The translations under genes and the position numbers were made by a program. Positions 6,551 through 11,526 of a stretch of 11,526 nucleotides of DNA are shown here, piece after piece; position 1 is the first letter of the stretch, and each line of letters starts with the position of its first letter. The notes beneath the pieces were generated by a model. That model searched no databases. It saw only the letters and a program-made list of their open reading frames with translations, and was not told where the DNA came from. The DNA comes from Campylobacterales bacterium (GTDB lineage Bacteria; Campylobacterota; Campylobacteria; Campylobacterales; SZUA-545): NCBI GenBank assembly GCA_025800305.1, contig JAOXRY010000066.1, positions 1-11,526 of the forward strand, written 5' to 3'.

Positions 6551-8350
6551 TTAATTATCAGCTTTTTTCCAAACTTCCATAGCAAATAACATCCACAAGA
6601 TCTTGGCTCTTTTTTCATCAGACATTATTTTTTTATTTTTGAGATTTTCAAAAAACTCTCTATCAACAAACTCCAAAGCAAAAGAGTTAGGAGTTAAAGT
6701 ATCGTAAATCATATCTTTTAGATTTTTTTCTACCCAGTTTTTTAAAGGGACTTCAAATCCTCTTTTTGGTTGGCCAAGAAGTTTTTTATCAAGATATTTT
6801 TTTGATAGTTCTCTTAGAATATATTTTGTTTTTGTTCCTCTTATCTTTAGATTGTCTTGTAAAGTTGGAGCAAACTCTAAGATCTCTTTTCCTAAAAATG
6901 GGCTTCTACCTTCTAAGGAGTGAGCCATTGATGAGATATCTATTTTAGGAAGAAGATCGCTAAAGAGAATGTTGTTAAAGTCATTGATTAAAGCCAAGTC
7001 AAGATCTGAAAATTTCTCTTCATTGACAAATTTCAAACTACTATTTTCTTTGATATTAAAAAACTCTTCATACCCTTCAATAAGATCTGTAGTTGTGGAG
7101 AGATACTTTGATATTGGATCTTTTTTTGATGACAGTTCTAAAAGTCTATTAATAAAGTTAAAATAGCTTTTTTTATTATTTGATTTTGGAAGGACTTTTT
7201 CTAAAAATCCAAGTTTTGAAGCGATATCAATCCATCCATTGGCAATTGGTACATATCTTCTATACCCACCAAAGATCTCATCGGCACCATCACCATTTAA
7301 AATCACAGTAACGTGTTTTTTCGCTTCTCTTGCTACATACCAGCTTGGAATAGCAGAAGAGTCCCAAAAAGGCTGTCCATAGCCTCCTAAGATTTTTTCT
7401 ATATCGTTTGTTAGATCTAATCCAATTTTTATTGTTGTGTGATCTGTTTCATATCTTTTAGCTGTAAGTTCTGCTAGATCTGACTCATCATAGGCTCCAT
7501 CAAAACTAACTGTAAAAGTCTTTAATTTTTTAGTGTAACTAGAAGAGATTGCTGTTACTAAAGAACTGTCAATTCCTCCACTTAAAAAAGTTCCAACTTC
7601 AAGATCTGAGGTTAGAACTCTTCTTTTAATTGCATTGTGTAGCTTCTGATCAAGTTCTTGAAGTGCTTCTGCTTCTTTGTACTCTCTTTTGAGTCTATAG
7701 TGATTATCTATTGAGAAGTATTTTTTTATAGAAAGTGAGTCTGTTTGTAAGTCATAATATCCAAAACTCCCAGCTGGAAAATTATTGAGATCTTCATATG
7801 CTGTAAGAGAAGAGGGAAAATACCCACATCTAACATACTCTTGCAAAGACTCTTTTGAGATTTTAAGATCTATATACTCTTTAACAGCATTTATCTCACT
7901 GGCAAAAACAAACTCTTCTTTTTTCTTATAAAAATATAGAGGTTTCTTTCCTGCCCTATCTCTTCCTAAAAAAAGTTTTTTTGATTTTTTTTCATAGATG
8001 GCAAGGCTAAACATTCCATCAAGAAACTCTAAGGCTTGATCTTTGTATTTTATATACATCTGTAAAAAAGTTTCGGTATCGCCATCTGTTTGAAAATTTA
8101 TTTCTGGAAGATGTCTTTTTCTTAATTCTTGATGATTGTAGATCTCACCATTAAAAATTATTACAAAATCACCAATCTCCATAGGCTGGTGGGAGTGGGA
8201 GATATCTACTATTGAGAGTCTAGTGTGAATAAGAGCTAAAGTGTCATATATCTTAACACTTTGTTCATCAGGACCTCTGTGAAAAAGAGAGTGTTTTATT
8301 GATTCTAGTTTATCTCTATTTGGGTTTATGACCCCTGCTATTCCACACAT
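6551..8350 (-). CDS. asnB: Asparagine synthase, glutamine-hydrolysing
   Basis: This 599-residue enzyme makes asparagine from aspartate, ATP and glutamine in the cytoplasm. The N-terminal glutaminase domain has the nucleophile Cys2 (MCGIAG), HRGPDE at 24-29, and NGEIYNH at 67-73. The synthetase domain carries the pyrophosphate loop SGGIDSS at 257-263 and the later LNGDGADEIFGGY motif. Cys2 must follow the removed Met, which fixes the ATG at 8348-8350. No Shine-Dalgarno precedes it. Instead TATAAT ends only 6 bases before the ATG, so the message may be leaderless. Length matches the family. Some AsnB relatives in polysaccharide clusters amidate sugar acids, but no such cluster is seen here. The upstream receiver-like gene ends 28 bases away on the same strand. 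The gene is rich in AGATCT words (more than ten). Confidence 0.96.
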   Translation of the reverse strand: MCGIAGVINPNRDKLESIKHSLFHRGPDEQSVKIYDTLALIHTRLSIVDISHSHQPMEIGDFVIIFNGEIYNHQELRKRHLPEINFQTDGDTETFLQMYIKYKDQALEFLDGMFSLAIYEKKSKKLFLGRDRAGKKPLYFYKKKEEFVFASEINAVKEYIDLKISKESLQEYVRCGYFPSSLTAYEDLNNFPAGSFGYYDLQTDSLSIKKYFSIDNHYRLKREYKEAEALQELDQKLHNAIKRRVLTSDLEVGTFLSGGIDSSLVTAISSSYTKKLKTFTVSFDGAYDESDLAELTAKRYETDHTTIKIGLDLTNDIEKILGGYGQPFWDSSAIPSWYVAREAKKHVTVILNGDGADEIFGGYRRYVPIANGWIDIASKLGFLEKVLPKSNNKKSYFNFINRLLELSSKKDPISKYLSTTTDLIEGYEEFFNIKENSSLKFVNEEKFSDLDLALINDFNNILFSDLLPKIDISSMAHSLEGRSPFLGKEILEFAPTLQDNLKIRGTKTKYILRELSKKYLDKKLLGQPKRGFEVPLKNWVEKNLKDMIYDTLTPNSFALEFVDREFFENLKNKKIMSDEKRAKILWMLFAMEVWKKADN

Positions 8351-8362
8351 AGACAGATTATA
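8351..8362 (-). promoter_or_regulatory. asnB promoter, possibly giving a leaderless transcript
   Basis: The minus strand reads TATAATCTGTCT directly before the asnB ATG. With the usual 6-8 bases from the -10 box to the transcript start, transcription would begin at or next to the A of the start codon. No purine-rich ribosome site is present. The -35 position is weak. If most transcripts instead come from the upstream gene, the box may be fortuitous. Confidence 0.5.
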
Positions 8363-8378
8363 ACAAAGTTATCCGTTG

Positions 8379-8753
8379 TTAGTGTTGGTATTGGCACGTT
8401 GTAGAATCAAAGTTGTTAATAAGTTCTTCTAGCTGCTTGGTTGTATAAGGTCTAACAAGTCTTTTTTTATTGTATGTATCAAGACAAAAATCACACCCTA
8501 ATGTAACACTGCATGATGAATCTGTTCCAATAGTAATTATTTTTTGTCTAGGCGTTAATTTTGTTAAGAGTCCGAAAATTCTCACACCTGTATATTCTGT
8601 AAGATCTATGATTATAATGTCATATTTTTTCATTTTAATAAGTTCTTTTATTTCAACATAGTCAATTGATAAGTCTGTATTACAAAATAGCTCTTCTTTT
8701 ATTTTATTATCATTACTTATATTTGCTCCAGTTGTGACCACTAATATATTCAT
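8379..8753 (-). CDS. Cys-rich receiver-like protein
   Basis: This 124-residue protein looks like a degenerate response-regulator receiver domain. Strand 1 is MNILVVTTG, without the usual acidic pair. Strand 3 is YDIIIID, with D50 at the phospho-acceptor place. Strand 4 is KIITIGTD. 'RLVRPYTTKQLEELI' resembles the closing K-P motif and last helix, with Arg101 in place of Lys. Inserted before this is a cysteine cluster, C81, C87 and C90 (CSVTLGCDFC), with C24 and C120 elsewhere. No output domain follows. A phosphorylation-independent, perhaps metal- or redox-linked regulator is an inference. The start is backed by AGGA 7 bases upstream, behind a candidate TATAAA at 8805-8800. It lies just upstream of asnB and is divergent from the XRE regulator. 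The overall fold assignment is moderately sure and the function is unknown. Confidence 0.75.
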   Translation of the reverse strand: MNILVVTTGANISNDNKIKEELFCNTDLSIDYVEIKELIKMKKYDIIIIDLTEYTGVRIFGLLTKLTPRQKIITIGTDSSCSVTLGCDFCLDTYNKKRLVRPYTTKQLEELINNFDSTTCQYQH

Positions 8754-8916
8754 TTGAATTTCCTACTATTAACTATGCTTAATTAATAAAAACATAAATT
8801 TTATACTAATTAACTTAGATTTTTATTAATTTTTTCTATTAAATTCCAATTAAACTAGAATTTAAATTCATTTAATTAGATTTGAGTTTTATAAACTTGC
8901 GTCTTTGGAGTATCTA
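8754..8916. promoter_or_regulatory. AT-rich divergent regulatory region
   Basis: This 163-base stretch between divergent genes holds no ORF. Towards the minus strand there is TATAAA at 8805-8800 and AGGA near 8760. Towards the plus strand there is TATAAA at 8890-8895, about 7 bases before an expected transcript start near 8902. A perfect 12-bp palindrome GAATTTAAATTC lies at 8858-8869. Five TTAATT-like words recur (8779-8786, 8807-8813, 8826-8830, 8848-8853, 8872-8878). These could be operators for the adjacent XRE regulator, but such words are also likely by chance in sequence this AT-rich. Confidence 0.45.
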
Positions 8917-9348
8917 GTGGAAATATATGAAAAGATAAATTACCTTTTAAAAGAGAAAAATATCACAAAAAAAGAGTTTGCAAAAAGATTAATTGAGTTA
9001 GAACCAAAATCTAACCGAACAGGAGAGGTGATTTCTGAAAAAATTGTCTACTCTTATCTCAGTGGTCATACAGCAATAAAAGCAGATCTTTTACCTTATA
9101 TTTCTGATGTTTTAGGAGTTCCTGAGCAACTGTTTTTCATTGACGATGAAAAGACAAGATCTAAGATCTTAAAACATATTGTTAAAACAGCCAATGGCTC
9201 TGACAAAAAACATATCAAAAATCTAGATATCTACGAAGATCCTTTAACAATGAATATCATTAGAATGTTGGACTTTGCACCAAAAGCTTTTTTGGAAAAA
9301 ATAGAAGCTCAATTAAAAGAATACAAAAAGATAACAGAAAAATTCTAA
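8917..9348 (+). CDS. XRE-family DNA-binding regulator
   Basis: This 143-residue protein begins with a helix-turn-helix domain of the Cro/C1 type at about residues 3-75: IYEKINYLLKEKNIT, then KKEFAKRLIEL, a loop of about 15 residues, VYSYLSGHTAI as recognition region, and LLPYISDVLGVPEQLFF as the closing helix. The rest (80-143) is helical and may mediate dimerisation; no ligand domain is seen. I chose GTG at 8917 because TTTGGAG sits 6 bases upstream of it. A TTG at 8905 would add four residues but lies within that ribosome site region and has no site of its own. It is divergent from the receiver-like gene and may control its own promoter there. The loop between helices 2 and 3 is longer than usual. 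Targets are unknown. Confidence 0.88.
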   Translation: MEIYEKINYLLKEKNITKKEFAKRLIELEPKSNRTGEVISEKIVYSYLSGHTAIKADLLPYISDVLGVPEQLFFIDDEKTRSKILKHIVKTANGSDKKHIKNLDIYEDPLTMNIIRMLDFAPKAFLEKIEAQLKEYKKITEKF

Positions 9349-9371
9349 CACCAAAAAATCTCTGAATTAGT

Positions 9372-9383
9372 TATACTTTCTAA
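9372..9383 (+). promoter_or_regulatory. Candidate promoter directly before the NFACT gene
   Basis: TATACT (9372-9377) ends 6 bases before the ATG at 9384, and no Shine-Dalgarno is visible between the XRE stop and this start. The spacing would place the transcript start at the A of the ATG, giving a leaderless message. This is the same arrangement as at asnB. Readthrough from the XRE gene 35 bases upstream is an alternative. Confidence 0.4.
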
Positions 9384-10694
9384 ATGAAATACTATCTTTT
9401 AAAATCACTATTAAAAATTTTCAACAATTATAAAAAACTAAAAAGAGTAAAAAGAGTTGATAACAATCTTTTTAGGCTGGATTTTCCTGAAAAGAGTTGG
9501 TTTATTGATGTGACCAAATCCAATGGTCTTATCTATCCAGAATTTGAAAAACAGACTTTAGGAGATTTTAACTCCCCTTTTGATGTAAACTTGGAAAAAT
9601 TTGCCAATGGATCTTTAGTCAAAAGTGTTGAACTTCTAAATGAAGATAAGCTCCTTTGTTTCAATATTGAAAAACAAGGAAGCTATAAAACCCACCATTC
9701 AAAACTAATTTTTGAACTTACAGGAAAACATACCAATGTTGTTTTAGTGGGAGAGGATGAAAAGATAATATCTTCTTTAAGAATAATTGGTGAAAGTATG
9801 TCAATTAGACAGCTTAAAATTGGTCAGTTCTATACACTTCCACCAAAACCAAACTTTACATTCTCAGATGGAAGTGTGGAAAATTTAGAAGAGTTTTTGG
9901 AAGGTGAAGCAAGAAAAAGAGTCTTTTCAAAAGTTGAAAACTATAAAAAAAGCAAACTAGATCTACTGGAGAAAAAATTAAATAAGTTAAAAAAAGAGAT
10001 CTCAAAATTAGAAGATCCAAAGAAAATCCTAGAAAAAGCTGAAAAATTTTCTAAAGATGGAGAAACTCTTCTTATTCATATTTCCAATATTAAAGGATAT
10101 GAGAAAACAATCACTTTAAAAACAGCAGAGGAAGAGGAGCGAAAGATAGATCTAATTCCTGAATTTTCCCCTCAACAAACTGCAAATTTTTACTACAAAA
10201 AATCCAAAAGAGAGAAAAATAGAGCAAACAACCTCCACATTGAAAAGCAAGGTCTAGAAGAGAGATGTGAGTTTTTAAAGAAGCTAAAACAGATGGCAAA
10301 AAAAGCATCTTCAATTGGTGAAATTAAGATCTTATTTCCAGAGAACAAAAAAGAGAAAAAGAAAAAAGAAAATACAAGAATTGCCAACTTTGAAATTGGT
10401 GGATTTAAAGTTATGGTTGGAAAGAACAAAAAAGGAAATATTGAACTTCTCAAAGAGGCTAAAGCAGAAGATCTTTGGTTTCATATAAAAGATATTCCAT
10501 CCTCTCATCTAATCATCAGATCTAACAAACAAAAAATTCCCCCACAAGTTATTGACGAAGCAGCAAAACTTTGTGTAAAATTTTCTTGTGATAAAGAAGA
10601 GAGATTTTTGGTCGATTATACAAAAAGAAGAAATGTAAGGGTACAAGAAGGAGCAAATGTTTTATACACTGAGTATAAAACAGTAAAAGTTTAA
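9384..10694 (+). CDS. rqcH: NFACT family protein, RqcH-like
   Basis: The 436-residue protein has the NFACT order: a divergent NFACT-N part (1-150, ending LTGKHTNVVLV and IGQFYTLPPKP), a coiled coil rich in Lys/Glu (about 180-310), a basic linker (318-330), and NFACT-R (335-436) with DLWFHIKDIPSSHLIIRS and VDYTKRRNVRV. In Bacillus, RqcH binds stalled 50S subunits and adds alanine tails; older annotations call it fibronectin-binding protein. The length is well below the 560-580 residues of Firmicutes RqcH but is like the short form I recall from Helicobacter. The Asp-Arg pair needed for tRNA-Ala recruitment appears here as Asp88-Lys89 (NEDKLL), if I align it correctly. There is no signal peptide, so a surface adhesin role is unlikely. 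The next gene's ribosome site overlaps its end. Family is firm, alanine-tailing activity inferred. Confidence 0.9.
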   Translation: MKYYLLKSLLKIFNNYKKLKRVKRVDNNLFRLDFPEKSWFIDVTKSNGLIYPEFEKQTLGDFNSPFDVNLEKFANGSLVKSVELLNEDKLLCFNIEKQGSYKTHHSKLIFELTGKHTNVVLVGEDEKIISSLRIIGESMSIRQLKIGQFYTLPPKPNFTFSDGSVENLEEFLEGEARKRVFSKVENYKKSKLDLLEKKLNKLKKEISKLEDPKKILEKAEKFSKDGETLLIHISNIKGYEKTITLKTAEEEERKIDLIPEFSPQQTANFYYKKSKREKNRANNLHIEKQGLEERCEFLKKLKQMAKKASSIGEIKILFPENKKEKKKKENTRIANFEIGGFKVMVGKNKKGNIELLKEAKAEDLWFHIKDIPSSHLIIRSNKQKIPPQVIDEAAKLCVKFSCDKEERFLVDYTKRRNVRVQEGANVLYTEYKTVKV

Positions 10695-10705
10695 AGGAAG
10701 TCATT

Positions 10706-11038
10706 ATGGCTGTTTCACCTGTTGGCAATGCTGTTTATGTCAATCAAGCAACTCCAGCTGCAACACAGATCCAAAAACAGGAAAACCAAAGACTAGACTT
10801 TCAAAATGCCATTGCTGGAACTTTGAATCAAGATGAAAAAGACAAAATTCAAAAAACCAAACCAGTAGAAGAGAACCACAAAATCAACCCAGATAGAGAA
10901 CACCAAAAACACGAAAAAGAAGACGAAGAACAAGAGGAACAAAATCTAAAACAGCAACAAAAGAAGAAACCAAGAACCCACGAAGTTCAAGATGAACCTG
11001 AACCAAATAGAGTTCAGCATATTGATATTAGGGCTTAG
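10706..11038 (+). CDS. Small charged, low-complexity protein
   Basis: This gene encodes 110 residues. An N-terminal stretch (MAVSPVGNAVYVNQATPAATQ) is followed by a highly charged, Gln/Glu/Lys-rich, probably disordered region (45-100), then a short end, RVQHIDIRA. I recall proteins with the MAVSPVGN start and a similar IDI(K/R)A end in Campylobacterota, sometimes near motility genes, but cannot confirm it. No enzyme motif, membrane segment or cysteine is present. AAGGAAG, overlapping the NFACT stop, precedes the ATG by about 6 bases, so it is probably cotranscribed with that gene. It has no AGATCT word. Its TAG overlaps the stop codon of the convergent PAS gene by 4 bases, leaving no space for a separate terminator. 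Confidence 0.8.
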   Translation: MAVSPVGNAVYVNQATPAATQIQKQENQRLDFQNAIAGTLNQDEKDKIQKTKPVEENHKINPDREHQKHEKEDEEQEEQNLKQQQKKKPRTHEVQDEPEPNRVQHIDIRA

Positions 11039-11526
11039 GAAGGAAGCTTAATCTCACCGCCTTGGGCTTGAACTCTTTGCATTAAATCGCAAAATTTCAT
11101 TCCGTTAGCATCAAGAACAGCTTTCAAAAGAGCCTTTGCTTCTTCATAACCTTTTTGCTCCTCTGTATCTTTTAAAAGTTTGTAAATTACTTCCAATTGA
11201 TCAACTGCCTCTTTATTAGGAGCTTTTCTAATTGAATAAAAACTATCAACTTCACCTGTTCTTGGATTTATGTTAGGAGAGACTGTTGCATAAACCCAGT
11301 AAAAATCTCCATTTTTAGATCTATTTTTTACAAAAGCATTTACAGTTTGACCATCATAGAGCTTAACCCATAAAAGTCTAAATGCAATTTTAGGCATATC
11401 TTGATGTCGTATTATATTGTGTGGTGATCCTAGTAATTCTTTTTCACTATAACCAGCATACTTTACAAGGGTATCATTAATTTTTAAAATATTTCCCTGT
11501 TTATCTGTCTTGGATATGATTTTTTC
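11035..11526 (-). CDS. Aer/CetB-like single-domain PAS protein, 5' end cut
   Basis: The frame is open to the window edge, giving 163 residues; ATG at 11397 is internal. The PAS domain has the marks of FAD-binding Aer-type redox sensors: TDKQGNILKIND, YAGYSEKELLGSPHNIIRH, then QDMP (the family usually has PDMP), FRLLWVKLYDGQ and VKNRSKNGDFYWVYATVSP. After it come a short helical tail with 'LEVIYKLLKDTEEQ' and a C-terminal stretch. There is no methyl-accepting signalling domain and no membrane segment. Campylobacter CetB is likewise a PAS-only protein of about 165 residues that pairs with the membrane transducer CetA in energy taxis, so only a few N-terminal residues are probably missing here. 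No CetA-like partner is in view; it could lie upstream, outside the window. Several paralogues of this kind are usual, so I give no symbol. Confidence 0.9.
   Translation of the reverse strand, partial: EKIISKTDKQGNILKINDTLVKYAGYSEKELLGSPHNIIRHQDMPKIAFRLLWVKLYDGQTVNAFVKNRSKNGDFYWVYATVSPNINPRTGEVDSFYSIRKAPNKEAVDQLEVIYKLLKDTEEQKGYEEAKALLKAVLDANGMKFCDLMQRVQAQGGEIKLPS

Noticed and set aside
8905..8916. TTG start of the XRE gene at 8905
   Set aside because: The GGAG at 8907-8910 is ideally spaced for GTG at 8917, and TTG at 8905 has no ribosome site.
10111..10453. Two minus-strand open frames over the NFACT gene
   Set aside because: They are Phe/Leu/Ser-rich complements of the Lys-rich coiled coil and linker. 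No start signals and no motifs.
1..11526. CRISPR arrays, tRNA or rRNA genes, insertion sequences, phage or defence genes
   Set aside because: I found no spaced direct repeats, cloverleaf-like sequences, terminal inverted repeats, transposase or integrase motifs on either strand.

Overview
The window is an AT-rich (roughly one third G+C), densely coded bacterial segment. Gene content points to the Campylobacterota (Epsilonproteobacteria). The markers are a stand-alone Aer-type PAS protein like CetB, a short (436 aa) NFACT protein of the Helicobacter type, an XRE regulator and small conserved proteins of kinds I associate with this phylum. I cannot resolve the genus. There are no rRNA or tRNA genes, CRISPR arrays, insertion sequences or phage genes.

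Layout. (1) 1-1037, plus strand: the 3' part of a helical, sensory-type protein, ending in a hairpin shared with the convergent gene. (2) 6294 down to 1067, minus strand: a tightly packed run of rmuC, an acidic unknown protein, mtnA (frameshifted), an RNase HI-like protein with no standard start codon, a cupin, and a class II aldolase fused to a shrunken SDR domain. Genes in this run overlap or lie a few bases apart, except for a 44-base gap before the aldolase. (3) 6367-6519, plus strand: a 50-residue Cys-containing small protein, divergent from rmuC. (4) 8753 down to 6551, minus strand: a Cys-rich receiver-like protein, then asnB. (5) 8754-8916: an AT-rich divergent regulatory region. (6) 8917-11038, plus strand: XRE regulator, NFACT/RqcH-like protein, and a small charged protein. 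(7) 11526 down to 11035, minus strand: a PAS protein cut by the window edge, overlapping its convergent neighbour by 4 bases at the stop codons.

How the genes may work together. MtnA plus a class II aldolase is the core of the known routes that turn methylthioribose or 5-deoxyribose phosphates into dihydroxyacetone phosphate and an aldehyde. The cupin and the fused SDR-like domain could be accessory parts. Here mtnA carries a 2-base frameshift between its catalytic Cys and Asp, and the SDR lacks its catalytic motif, so the route may be decaying, unusually regulated, or affected by a sequence error. RmuC and the RNase H-like protein concern nucleic acids, the NFACT protein suggests ribosome rescue, and AsnB makes asparagine.

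The strongest signal not explained by genes is at the DNA-word level. The palindrome AGATCT occurs about 53 times by eye count, against about 4 expected from composition. It occurs in all three codon phases and also between genes. This looks like a highly iterated palindrome, comparable in kind to the cyanobacterial HIP1 element or to DNA-uptake words, and is the best candidate here for an undescribed system.
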